DNA from: Desulfohalobiaceae bacterium
GTDB taxonomy: Bacteria; Desulfobacterota; Desulfovibrionia; Desulfovibrionales; Desulfothermaceae
Direction of reading: 5' to 3'
NCBI GenBank assembly: GCA_021737085.1
Contig: JAIPEP010000012.1
Span: 1-32,452 of the forward strand
Length of the DNA: 32,452 nt
Each line of letters begins with the position of its first letter. Positions within the stretch are counted from its first letter, which is position 1. Below the pieces are notes generated by a model, which was not told where the DNA came from, made no database searches, and saw only the letters and a list, made by a program, of their open reading frames with translations. A program made the translations under genes and the position numbers. Positions 7,338 through 14,592 of the stretch are shown piece by piece.

Positions 7338-8519
7338 CTAAATCCCCACAATGTCGCAAAGCACGGCCAATATACCGTCGGTGGCAATGATGGCCACTGT
7401 TGCCGTAACTACGGCTGATGTGGCAGCAAAGCCCACAGCTGCTGCGTTTCGCTCCGACTGCATTCCCCGGAAGCATCCGATCAAGCCGACCAAGAAACCG
7501 AACAAAACGCTCTTGAAGAGCCCGATTCCCAGATCTACAGTGCTAAAAGCGAGCTCGGCCTGATCCACAAATTGTATGAAGGGAATATCGAGCATGCCCA
7601 CCGCCACGGTCAACCCGCCCAGCATCCCCATAAAATCGGCGTAGAGGCACAAAACAGGCATCATCAGGACTAGGGCCACGATCCGGGGGGCGACAAGGAA
7701 CTCCATGGGAGAGAGCCCTAGAGTGTTCAGGGCATCTATCTCCTCGTTCAGGTTCATGGTTCCCAGATGAGCCGCATAGGCCGCTCCGGTCCTGCCCGCC
7801 ATGATGATGCCGGTCATGAAAGCTCCCATCTCCCGGATCATGGATATGGTGATCAGGTTGGCCACATAGATCTGCGCCCCGAACTGCTTGAGCTGGACCG
7901 CTCCCACAAAAGCCAGGATGAGCCCGACCAAGAGGTTGACCAGGGCGATGATGCTCAGGGCCTCCACTCCACACTCCCGGATCAGGACCCCAAAATCCCT
8001 CTTGCGGAAAGAGCCCATCCCCATGACGAACCGCGCCGAGGCCCTTGCGGACCTGCCCAGAAACTCCAGGAAATAGAGGGCGTCCTTAACTAGCGCAAAA
8101 ACTCCGTGTCGAAAGATCTCCTGGACAAATCCGCTTTGCTCCCGCTTCCCGACTTGCTCCTCCGGCGGTCTCGCCGTGGCCAGATCCACCAGACGCATTG
8201 CTCCGGAAGGAAGGCCAGTGAGATCAAAGACAATACCCCTTTTGTGACAGACTTCCTCAAGACGGAGCAAAACTGTGATCAAGCGGCTGTCCCAGGCAAA
8301 GAGCTCCTGAGTGTCGAACTGCAGACGTTCCACCAGCGTGGTGCGGCAAAAGTCATTCAGCCCGCGGACCACTCCGGGAAAAAGGGAATGCTCCTTGGTC
8401 CAGGCCCCCTTCATGGCCAGGATGGCTATACCCTCTGCGCCGTAACGGAAGCTGAACTCAGGCTGCGGAGACTTTCCGGTGGCGGGATTACTTCCCGGAC
8501 TGGATCCGGATTCCGTCAT
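7338..8519 (-). CDS. mlaE: MlaE-family permease with N-terminal STAS domain
   Basis: 393 aa, against ~260 for a plain MlaE. The first ~125 residues resemble a STAS domain (F-S-F-R-Y-G-A-E-G-I-A-I-L-A-M-K-G then L-I-T-V-L-L-R-L ... I-V-F-D-L-T-G-L-P), the role of separate MlaB in E. coli. The remainder is the permease, with several hydrophobic helices and the diagnostic L-G-T-M-x-L-N-E-E-I-D-A-L-x-T-L-G loop after a G-R-T-G-A-A-Y-A-A segment. The fused regulator means no separate mlaB is needed. The start at 8519 has GGAGAGGGGG upstream. It is the first gene of the mlaE-F-D-lipoprotein operon, divergent from the OYE-type reductase gene. Confidence 0.92.
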   Translation of the reverse strand: MTESGSSPGSNPATGKSPQPEFSFRYGAEGIAILAMKGAWTKEHSLFPGVVRGLNDFCRTTLVERLQFDTQELFAWDSRLITVLLRLEEVCHKRGIVFDLTGLPSGAMRLVDLATARPPEEQVGKREQSGFVQEIFRHGVFALVKDALYFLEFLGRSARASARFVMGMGSFRKRDFGVLIRECGVEALSIIALVNLLVGLILAFVGAVQLKQFGAQIYVANLITISMIREMGAFMTGIIMAGRTGAAYAAHLGTMNLNEEIDALNTLGLSPMEFLVAPRIVALVLMMPVLCLYADFMGMLGGLTVAVGMLDIPFIQFVDQAELAFSTVDLGIGLFKSVLFGFLVGLIGCFRGMQSERNAAAVGFAATSAVVTATVAIIATDGILAVLCDIVGI

Positions 8520-8684
8520 GGGGACAACCCCCTCTCCGAAAAAAACAAGACCATGCTCTCCAGGAAAAACAGATCCATACTAAACTTTGACCCAAAACGC
8601 ATACACCGTCAAGACGGCCCGGGATTTCTGCGCGTTTTCTTGGCTCCTTACATGTGGGAAACTGATCGTGGACACGAGCTTTGA

Positions 8685-8713
8685 TTGATCCGGTGACCCG
8701 CGCGTGATATTTA
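8685..8713 (+). promoter_or_regulatory. Candidate promoter for the OYE-type reductase gene
   Basis: TTGATC (8685-8690), 17-bp spacer, TATTTA (8708-8713), about 77 nt before the start at 8790. A reasonable sigma70 match in the divergent spacer; the mlaE promoter on the other strand could not be placed with confidence. Confidence 0.4.
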
Positions 8714-8789
8714 GAAAATAATCCGGATCCTTTACGGTGACTCACACGGAACAAAAAAAGTCTCTGAAACCTTGCTCAGGGGGTGGCCT

Positions 8790-9905
8790 ATGTATCCCTT
8801 TCTATTTTCGCAGTTGGACATCAGGGAGAGAAAACTAAAGAACAGGATAACCATGGCCCCGCTCTACCTGGGGTATGCCGGTCAGGGAGGCGTGGTGTCC
8901 CCGCTCCTTTTGGAGCACTATCGGCTAATGGCCCGAAGCGGGGCGGCCATGGTCGTAGTGGAGAACGCGACTGTGGAGCATCCCCTCGGAGACGGAGCCA
9001 ATCGGGTCCTTCGGGCGGATACGGAGGAGACTATGGATGGATTGGCCCAGCTCGCCGCCACGATTCAAGAGGAGGGGGCTCTGGCCTGCCTGCAGCTCAA
9101 CCACGCAGGCAGGTTCGCTGCTGTGGAGCAGCCGGTTGCTCCCTCGGAGGTGGAAACCTTCGGAGGCATTCCCAGGGCCCTCACAGAATCGGAGATCCAA
9201 GCGGTGCAAGAGAGTTTTGCCGCGGCAGCGAAAAGGGCCCAAAGAGCGGGTTTCGACATGGTCGAGCTCCACGGGGGCACAGGGTATCTCCTGGCCCAGT
9301 TTCTCTCTCCCCGGACCAATAAGAGGGATGACGCCTACGGCGGAAGCCTGGAGAACAGGATGCGCTTCCCTCTGGAAACCTACAACCGCGTGCGGGAGGA
9401 GGTCGGCGATTTTCCCGTGGGGTATCGCTTTCTGGCGGACGAGCTGCTGCCGGACGGATTGAAGCTCGAGGAGTCCACCCTCTTCGCGCGGTCTCTGGAG
9501 GATGCGGGCATAGACTACCTTTCCGTCATGGGCGGGACCTACGAATCCTTTGCCCTCCCCGAGATAATAGAACAATCCAAGACCCCCGGCTATATGGCCC
9601 ATCTCGCCGGGAGCGTGAAGTCCGAGGTCCGGGTCCCGGTGATAGCCGCGGGAAGGATCCAGAGCGGAGAGCTGGCGGAAAGGATATTGGCGGAGGGACA
9701 GGCGGATCTCATCGGACTGGCCCGCATTCTGTGGGTGGATCCGGAGTGGCCGCAGAAGGTGAAACAGGGCCGCGAGGAGGAAATCCTTCCCTGCGATCCG
9801 GAGTGCGAGGATGTGTGCATGCAATTGGTGATGCAGGGGAAACCGGCCTTCTGTCCCCAGTGGCCCCCGGACAAGACGCGGCAATTCAAGGATATGTTTT
9901 CCTGA
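8790..9905 (+). CDS. Old Yellow Enzyme-family NADH:flavin oxidoreductase with C-terminal FeS-type Cys motif
   Basis: 371 aa. This is the FMN-binding TIM barrel of the Old Yellow Enzyme / 2,4-dienoyl-CoA reductase family: the barrel opens with K-L-K-N-R-I-T-M-A-P, and there is the family block G-Y-L-L-A-Q-F-L-S-P-R-T-N-K-R-D-D (165-181) followed by Y-G-G-S-L-E-N-R-M-R-F. After the barrel, Cys335-x3-Cys339-x3-Cys343-x11-Cys355 closely matches the [4Fe-4S] ligand pattern of dienoyl-CoA reductase (C-x2-C-x3-C-x11-C), yet the FAD/NAD(P) Rossmann domains that normally follow are absent. It could reduce an unsaturated acyl-CoA or other enone with electrons from a separate partner (inference). ATG 8790 is preferred over the upstream TTG at 8772 because a G-rich Shine-Dalgarno (CAGGGGGTGG) precedes it. 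Confidence 0.85.
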   Translation: MYPFLFSQLDIRERKLKNRITMAPLYLGYAGQGGVVSPLLLEHYRLMARSGAAMVVVENATVEHPLGDGANRVLRADTEETMDGLAQLAATIQEEGALACLQLNHAGRFAAVEQPVAPSEVETFGGIPRALTESEIQAVQESFAAAAKRAQRAGFDMVELHGGTGYLLAQFLSPRTNKRDDAYGGSLENRMRFPLETYNRVREEVGDFPVGYRFLADELLPDGLKLEESTLFARSLEDAGIDYLSVMGGTYESFALPEIIEQSKTPGYMAHLAGSVKSEVRVPVIAAGRIQSGELAERILAEGQADLIGLARILWVDPEWPQKVKQGREEEILPCDPECEDVCMQLVMQGKPAFCPQWPPDKTRQFKDMFS

Positions 9906-9930
9906 TTCGCGTTATTCGCGTTCAGAATAG

Positions 9931-9959
9931 TTGACTTTATTGGTCTTTTGGACTAAGTT
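9931..9959 (+). promoter_or_regulatory. Promoter of the toxin-antitoxin operon
   Basis: TTGACT (9931-9936), 17-bp spacer, TAAGTT (9954-9959), 30 nt before the antitoxin start. The -10 lies inside the first operator repeat, so bound antitoxin would block polymerase. Confidence 0.65.
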
Positions 9960-9976
9960 TAGTAGACTAAGCTTAG
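9953..9976. promoter_or_regulatory. Repeated operator of the Phd/VapC-type operon
   Basis: Two near-palindromic sites, CTAAGTTTAG (9953-9962) and CTAAGCTTAG (9967-9976, a perfect palindrome), are repeated with a 14-bp period. They cover the -10 box and the initial transcribed region, the usual place for cooperative Phd/Doc-type autorepression. Confidence 0.6.
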
Positions 9977-9988
9977 CAGGAGGGGTTT

Positions 9989-10246
9989 ATGCAAACCATC
10001 AATATCCATGAGGCCAAGACCAATTTGTCACGGCTTCTTGAGGAAGTGCAGCGGGGCAGGCCCTTCATCATTGCCAAAGCGGGCCAGCCTATCGCCCGGG
10101 TTGTCAGCATAGAGGGGCCGGAACCGGGAGAGGCAAAGCGGCTGGGTTTTCTGGAGGGGCAGATCGAGGTGCCGGAGGATTTCGATCGGATGGCGGAAGA
10201 GGAAATCCTTGCCATGTTCGGAGAGAATGATGCATCTTCTTCTTGA
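9989..10246 (+). CDS. Type II antitoxin, Phd/YefM family
   Basis: 85 aa. The N-terminus M-Q-T-I-N-I-H-E-A-K-T-N-L-S-R-L-L-E is the classic Phd/YefM DNA-binding start, followed by G-x-x-x-I-I-A-K-A-G-Q-P-I-A-R-V. The acidic C-terminal tail would wrap the toxin. AGGAGGGG precedes the ATG. The gene overlaps the PIN toxin start by 17 nt, so the two are made together. It probably represses its own promoter at the repeated site just upstream. Confidence 0.92.
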   Translation: MQTINIHEAKTNLSRLLEEVQRGRPFIIAKAGQPIARVVSIEGPEPGEAKRLGFLEGQIEVPEDFDRMAEEEILAMFGENDASSS

Positions 10247-10616
10247 TACGCAGGTTTTGCTGTGGGCCGCAGGTATGCCGTACAGGCTCCCCAGTCAGGC
10301 AGTCGATCTGATCCAGGACCCGAAGAACCGACTCCTGTTCAGTGCGGCCAATATATGGGAAATCTCCATCAAGCGTGGTCTCGGCCGCTCGGACTTTCGA
10401 GTGGAGCCCGAGGTGCTCCGGCGTGGCTTGATTGAGAACGGATACGACGAGCTCGCCATCACCAGCACACATGCCATAGCTGTGGGACATTTGCCTGCTA
10501 TCCACAAGGATCCCTTTGATCGCGTGTTGGTTGCCCAAGCAGGTTCCGAAGGGCTTCTACTGCTGACAGCTGACGAAATGGTGGCCAAGTACCCTGGGCC
10601 GATCCGCCTCCTTTAA
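10230..10616 (+). CDS. VapC-type PIN-domain ribonuclease toxin
   Basis: 128 aa. A PIN domain with the acidic metal site visible: Asp6 in L-L-L-D-T-Q-V-L-L-W, Glu44 in I-W-E-I-S-I-K, Asp94/Asp97 in K-D-P-F-D-R-V-L-V-A-Q-A and Asp115 in L-T-A-D-E. Such toxins cut tRNA or rRNA when their antitoxin is lost. Two adjacent ATGs (10227, 10230) are possible; the second is better spaced from GGAGAG at 10220. It belongs to the Phd/PIN pairing common in environmental bacteria. Confidence 0.92.
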   Translation: MHLLLDTQVLLWAAGMPYRLPSQAVDLIQDPKNRLLFSAANIWEISIKRGLGRSDFRVEPEVLRRGLIENGYDELAITSTHAIAVGHLPAIHKDPFDRVLVAQAGSEGLLLLTADEMVAKYPGPIRLL

Positions 10617-10747
10617 TCGATCGGGGCGCGAAAGAATAAGTTACACACTTTGGGTCAAACGTAAAATGTGTAGTTCAGATGATGAGTGGGATGACTCGCG
10701 ATCCGTCCAGGACCAACGTATAAAATTTAGGGCCTATAGCCCACACT

Positions 10748-10780
10748 AAAAAAGGGCCTACAGCCTAAGCTGTAAGGCCC
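10748..10780 (-). terminator. Rho-independent terminator of tRNA-Asn
   Basis: Read on the minus strand: a stem GGGCCTTACAGC/GCTGTAGGCCC (one bulged base) with a TTAG loop, followed by six T. It lies 10 nt beyond the tRNA CCA end. Confidence 0.85.
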
Positions 10781-10789
10781 TAATTTTTA

Positions 10790-10865
10790 TGGCTCCCCGG
10801 GACGGACTTGAACCGCCAACATGGTGATTAACAGTCACCCGCTCTGCCGATTGAGCTACCGGGGA
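10790..10865 (-). tRNA. tRNA-Asn (anticodon GTT)
   Basis: Read on the minus strand: acceptor stem TCCCCGG/CCGGGGA, D-arm with G-C-T-C-A-A-T-C-G-G-C-A-G-A-G-C, an anticodon loop CTGTTAA between GGTGA and TCACC giving anticodon GTT, and a T-arm with GGTTCAAGTCC. The discriminator base is G, as for tRNA-Asn, and CCA is encoded at 10790-10792. 76 nt in all, with its own promoter and terminator. There is no sign of an integrated element using it as an attachment site in this window. Confidence 0.97.
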
Positions 10866-10878
10866 AGGAACAAAGAAA

Positions 10879-10907
10879 AAGATAACCGCGCTTACGGCTC
10901 CTGTCAA
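10879..10907 (-). promoter_or_regulatory. Strong promoter of tRNA-Asn
   Basis: On the minus strand: TTGACA (10907-10902), exactly 17 bp, TATCTT (10884-10879), placing transcription start a few bases before the tRNA at 10865. Confidence 0.8.
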
Positions 10908-11133
10908 GGAACATCTTCCCGGAAGTGGAGCAGAACACGGGGGGGACAGGCAGGAATTCGCTTGGCGTTGCGCCGCAAAGGTGCTAAGGTCCCTTTCGGC
11001 TTGCTTGCTCAGCTCCGGCTAGTTCGGCGGACCTCCGTCCCGAAGCGCCTCTCCGGCCGCTGGCCTTTGGTGAGGCCCCGGGAAGCCGCGTTTTTTGAGT
11101 CCACAAAAGCAAGCGGAGCGAGGTCGACTAAGG
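10908..11133. other. Non-coding stretch between tRNA-Asn promoter and palindrome
   Basis: Open frames here are accidental: no ribosome-binding sites and no recognisable protein. I see no gene, repeat or clear promoter for the downstream thiolase; together with the 197-bp palindrome it makes a ~500-nt gene-free gap. Confidence 0.6.
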
Positions 11134-11330
11134 GTAACCCTTCACGGGGTATTTTTGAACGATTTAGCGTAGGTTATGTTGATTTTCTTCGCTCGTCACG
11201 TGGGGGAAACCCTGCACCCACTTTTTTCAAAAGTGGGTGCAGGGTGGGGGCAGGGATGCCCCCGCGTGACGAGCGTTAGAAAATCCATAACCGAAGGTGG
11301 GAAGTGAAAAAATACCACGTGAAGGGTTAC
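11134..11330. repeat. 197-bp imperfect palindrome (possible MITE/large extragenic repeat)
   Basis: The whole segment is a near-complete inverted repeat: its ends read GTAACCCTTCACG and CGTGAAGGGTTAC, and the centre is a perfect 15-bp stem CCTGCACCCACTTTT (11211-11225) / AAAAGTGGGTGCAGG (11229-11243) around TTC. Between them the arms match imperfectly (for example CGCTCGTCACG against CGTGACGAGCG). A 32-bp block of its left arm (11181-11212) recurs with one mismatch at 32393-32424, so it belongs to a dispersed family. No transposase is present. It ends 71 nt before the thiolase gene and could also act on its transcript. Confidence 0.8.
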
Positions 11331-11401
11331 AACTAAGGACCCCTCGAGTTGTCCGGATCACGCCGGGAAAAATCCAATACGCAAACAGGAAAGGAGGGAA
11401 T

Positions 11402-12685
11402 ATGCAGGACGTGGTCATCGTGAGCGGAGCCAGGACGGCACTAGGCAATTTTCTGGGCACATTGAAGGACATTCCCGCGGCTCAACTCGGGGCCCTGTGC
11501 ATCAAGGAGTCCCTGAAGCGCGCAGGGCTAAAACCCGAGCCGGCAAAGGAAATGCTGGATTTCGCCCCCAGCGCCCTGAAAAACCAGGGCAGCATCGAGC
11601 TGGAGGAGAAGTACGCGGACTGGGATCAGAATGCCGCCTCCGTGATCGTGGACGAAGTGATCATGGGCAACGTGCTGCAGGCAGGACAGGGACAAAATCC
11701 CGCCCGCCAGGCCACCATCTACGCCGGGATGCCCAAGGAGACCCCCGCGGCTACGATCAACAAAGTCTGCGCCTCGGGGATGAAGGCCATCGCCATGGGT
11801 GTCCAGTCCATCCAAGCAGGGGACGCCGAGGTGGTCGTCGCCGGAGGGATGGAGAACATGAGCCAGGCCCCTTACGCCCTGCGCGCCCTGCGCGAGGGAG
11901 CGCGCATGTTCGGGACCGAGGCCAGGGACCTCATGGTCCACGACGGGCTGTGGGAGCTCTTCTACGGCTATCACATGGGCATGACCGCGGAGAACATCGC
12001 CGAGGCCTACGGGATCAGCCGCGAGGAACAGGACCAGCTCGGTCTGGATAGCCACAACAGGGCCCTCGCTGCCATCCGGGACGGAATATGCCGAGAGGAG
12101 GTGGCTCCAGTAACCATCCCCCAGCGCAAGGGCGACCCCATTGTCTTTGACACCGACGAGCGGCCCATGGAAACCACCCTGGAGAAGATGGGCAAGCTGC
12201 GCCCGGTGTTCAAGAAGGACGGCACGGTCACCGCGGGCAACGCCTCGGGAATCAACGACGCCGGGGCTGCCGTGCTTCTGATGAGCCGGGAGAAGGCAGA
12301 TTCTCTGGGGCTCACCCCGCTGGCCACCATTGTCTCCACCGCCCCCGGGGCCATAGATCCGGCCTACATGGGCCTGGGCGTCATCCCTGCGGCGCATTCC
12401 GCCCTGCGCAAGGCGGGCTGGTCCGTGGGCGACATCCAGCGTGCCGAGATCAACGAGGCCTTTGCCTCCCAAGCCCTGGCCTGCCTGCGCGAGCTGGGCC
12501 TGGACTGGGAGCAAACCAACCCCCGCGGCAGCGGGATCTCCTTGGGCCATCCCGTCGGCTCCACCGGGGCCCGCATTGTGTATAGCCTGGCCATGGAGAT
12601 GCAGCGAAGCGGCTCCGAACGGGGCCTGGCCACCCTGTGCATCGGCGGTGGCATGGGCTACGCCACGACCCTGAAACGAGGATAG
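11402..12685 (+). CDS. Acetyl-CoA acetyltransferase-type thiolase with N-terminal insertion
   Basis: 427 aa, about 35 longer than typical biosynthetic thiolases. Catalytic residues are in place: nucleophile Cys123 in N-K-V-C-A-S-G-M, N-E-A-F-A at 351-355, His383 in L-G-H-P-V-G-S-T-G-A-R and Cys413 in C-I-G-G-G-M-G. The extra length lies at ~47-82, between A-G-L-K-P-E and V-D-E-V-I-M-G-N, where family members have only a few residues. It condenses or cleaves acetoacetyl-CoA or longer ketoacyl-CoA. The start at 11402 follows AAAGGAGGG; an upstream in-frame ATG lies inside the palindrome. It is monocistronic, closed by a strong hairpin at 12730, and lacks the palindromic operator of the two beta-oxidation operons, so it is probably controlled separately. 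Confidence 0.93.
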   Translation: MQDVVIVSGARTALGNFLGTLKDIPAAQLGALCIKESLKRAGLKPEPAKEMLDFAPSALKNQGSIELEEKYADWDQNAASVIVDEVIMGNVLQAGQGQNPARQATIYAGMPKETPAATINKVCASGMKAIAMGVQSIQAGDAEVVVAGGMENMSQAPYALRALREGARMFGTEARDLMVHDGLWELFYGYHMGMTAENIAEAYGISREEQDQLGLDSHNRALAAIRDGICREEVAPVTIPQRKGDPIVFDTDERPMETTLEKMGKLRPVFKKDGTVTAGNASGINDAGAAVLLMSREKADSLGLTPLATIVSTAPGAIDPAYMGLGVIPAAHSALRKAGWSVGDIQRAEINEAFASQALACLRELGLDWEQTNPRGSGISLGHPVGSTGARIVYSLAMEMQRSGSERGLATLCIGGGMGYATTLKRG

Positions 12686-12729
12686 AAGATACGAGTCGAC
12701 AGGATAAACAGGATTGACTTGATCAACAT

Positions 12730-12769
12730 AAAAGTAGCCCGCCGGGCACGGACCCGGCGGGCTACTTTT
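12730..12769. terminator. Strong, symmetric terminator after the thiolase gene
   Basis: A 17-bp perfect stem AAAAGTAGCCCGCCGGG / CCCGGCGGGCTACTTTT around CACGGA, with A and T runs at the two ends, so it can stop transcription in both directions (thiolase from the left, the hypothetical gene ending at 12908 from the right). Confidence 0.9.
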
Positions 12770-12907
12770 ATTTGCGCATATTGTGGCAGAGAGCAGCCGT
12801 TGGCCCGGGCGCGATTTGATTTTGCGGCTCGGGAGACGGATAGGCTGAAATTTTGGCTACTAGGGGTGTCGGCTCCCCTGACCGAATACCGGGAACAGGG
12901 AACCGGA

Positions 12908-13216
12908 TCAGGTAGAAGAGGCGAGATTCTGGGTGTGGAGCGTCCGTCCCTCGGCCTCGATGCTGAGCTCGTCTCCCTGGCGCAGGATGCGCACTACGCT
13001 GTCCCCGCCGCCGCGCAGCTCCGGATACGCCGCACGCAAAGCCGGCAGATCCACCTCTTCCAACAGTCTCCTCAATAGCTCTATACGGGCCTCCAATTCC
13101 GAGGACCCGGGGGAGCGGAAGTATTGCCCCAGGCTGATCTCGTAGACCCTTTTGGCCTCAGTGGCGATACATCGCCTATCGAGCTGGAGCTCCAGGCTCG
13201 CCTCCGGCATAAGCAT
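12908..13216 (-). CDS. Hypothetical protein, ~102 aa
   Basis: A soluble protein with a central amphipathic helix (E-L-E-A-R-I-E-L-L-R-R-L-L-E-E) and a C-terminal beta-like part (S-V-V-R-I-L-R-Q-G-D-E-L-S-I-E-A-E-G-R-T-L). I do not recognise it. High GC at third positions supports real coding, but no convincing Shine-Dalgarno precedes either candidate ATG (13216 or 13210), so the start is uncertain. It points toward the shared terminator at 12730-12769 and is preceded by the 230-bp repeat element, which may contain or replace its promoter. Confidence 0.5.
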   Translation of the reverse strand: MLMPEASLELQLDRRCIATEAKRVYEISLGQYFRSPGSSELEARIELLRRLLEEVDLPALRAAYPELRGGGDSVVRILRQGDELSIEAEGRTLHTQNLASST

Positions 13217-13260
13217 GACTTTATTCACAGTCGAACCCCTGGCACAACCAAGCATGACAA

Positions 13261-13490
13261 TGTCGCGAGGCGAGTCAAGGGATGCGCTGATGCCTGTGTT
13301 TCATCCTGGCGTCCAATGCCGGGAACGGCTCAAGCTGAGCGGTTCCAGCTGCCCGAACGACGTATGTTTTCCTCTCACCCTTTGCAGCGCGGGCTTTGCA
13401 GGCCATACCGGCTTGATTTCCATATCGCGAAGAACAAAGGCAGCCACGTATATGAAACACGGCTTCAGCGCACTCCCTGACGAGCCCTGC
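13261..13490. repeat. ~230-bp inverted-repeat element, copy A
   Basis: Its two ends are imperfect inverted repeats of ~40 bp: the left contains GATGCGCTGATGCCTGTGTT (13281-13300), the right ATGAAACACGGCTTCAGCGC (13452-13471). The interior shares blocks with copy B (24398-24630), for example CATATCGCGA (13421-13430) and AACAAAGGCAGCCAC (13433-13447). No ORF or transposase lies inside, which fits a miniature inverted-repeat element or large extragenic palindrome. It lies directly beyond the terminator of the etf operon. Confidence 0.8.
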
Positions 13491-13567
13491 ACTCATTCGG
13501 GGAATGTGTGCAGGGCAGGCCTCGACGTATTTCCTGTTAATTCAAAGCGTTAGATACATTTATATAA

Positions 13568-13609
13568 AAAATAAGGCCGGCTGCAGGGCTCTGCAGCCGG
13601 CCTTATTTT
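13568..13609 (-). terminator. Terminator of the acdH-etf operon
   Basis: A 19-bp perfect stem AAAATAAGGCCGGCTGCAG / CTGCAGCCGGCCTTATTTT around GGCT, 11 nt beyond the etfA stop and followed on the minus strand by a T-rich stretch. Symmetric, so it may also block transcription from the other side. Confidence 0.93.
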
Positions 13610-13620
13610 CCGGGAAGGGA

Positions 13621-14592
13621 CTATTTCATTTCCTGGATCTTTTCCGTGAGTGTCGGGGCGAATTCCAGCAGGTCCTCCACCACGCCCACGTGGGCCACCT
13701 GGAAGATGGGGGCCTTGGAGTTCTTGTTCACCGCCACGATGAAGGGGTTGCCCTTGACACCGCCCATGTGCTGGAAGGATCCGCTGATGCCCATGGCCAG
13801 ATAGATCTTGGGCTTGACTGTCTTGCCCGAGGTGCCCACCTGGCGCGACTTGTCCATCCATTTGGCGTCCACCACCGGGCGGGAGCAGGAGACCACGCCG
13901 CCAGCGGCCTCGGCCAGCTCCTGGGCGATCTCGATGTTCTCCTCCTCCTCGATTCCGCGGCCGATGGAGATCAGGATATCCTCTTTGGTGATATCCACCT
14001 CGCCGATCTCGGCCTCGCGCACCTCCAGGAACTTGCGCCTAGCCTGGACGTCGCCCGCCTCAGCGGTCTTGTCCACAACCTGTCCGCTCTGCCCCCCTTC
14101 GCTGGCGGGGAAGACACCGCCCCGCACGGAGAGGATCGCGCCGGAGGACATGTCGCAGGTCACATGGGTGTGCACCTGGCCTCCGTGCTCCTGGCGGACG
14201 GCCTTAAGGGTGTCGCCCTCCATTCCCTCCACGCCCACGATATCCGCAAGGTGGGAGGAGCCCATCTTGACGGAAAGACCCGGAGTAAGATCCATGCCGA
14301 AGGTGTCGAAGGAAGCGAGGACCACGGCGTCCGCGGGCAGGAGATTCATCATTTGGGGCCGGATAAGCTCCGCATTGGGATAGCTGTGCTCCTGTTTGTC
14401 CACCTTCCACACCTGGGGGTAGATGGAGGCGGCCTGCTGGCAGGCCTTGTCCAACTCGTCCCCGGTGCCGAAGAGGAGCGCCGTGACTTCGGCCTGGGGA
14501 TCTATTTGTTCCGCGACCTTGATCAGCTCGTACGCGGAATCCTCTACCTCGCCTGCGCTGTGCTTGATATATGCGAAAACCTGGCGACTCAT
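13621..14592 (-). CDS. etfA: Electron transfer flavoprotein, alpha subunit
   Basis: 323 aa. The C-terminal FAD domain is clear: G-R-G-I at 211-214, S-R-P-V-V-D-A near 238-243, and Q-V-G-T-S-G-K-T-V followed by the I-Y-L-A-M-G-I-S-G-S loop (251-272) that contacts the FAD. It then has G-N-P-F-I-V-A-V-N-K-N (281-291) and A-P-I-F-Q-V-A-H-V-G-V-V-E-D, where most ETFs have A-D-Y/L-G at the A-H position. With EtfB it takes electrons from the acyl-CoA dehydrogenase two genes upstream and passes them to the membrane FeS oxidoreductase. Its ATG overlaps the etfB stop by one base (TAATG), with AAAGGAGG inside etfB. Confidence 0.95.
   Translation of the reverse strand: MSRQVFAYIKHSAGEVEDSAYELIKVAEQIDPQAEVTALLFGTGDELDKACQQAASIYPQVWKVDKQEHSYPNAELIRPQMMNLLPADAVVLASFDTFGMDLTPGLSVKMGSSHLADIVGVEGMEGDTLKAVRQEHGGQVHTHVTCDMSSGAILSVRGGVFPASEGGQSGQVVDKTAEAGDVQARRKFLEVREAEIGEVDITKEDILISIGRGIEEEENIEIAQELAEAAGGVVSCSRPVVDAKWMDKSRQVGTSGKTVKPKIYLAMGISGSFQHMGGVKGNPFIVAVNKNSKAPIFQVAHVGVVEDLLEFAPTLTEKIQEMK

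Noticed and set aside
10821-11279. 152-codon frame through tRNA-Asn and the palindrome
   Set aside because: Overlaps the tRNA and its promoter and ends in repeat sequence; not a gene.
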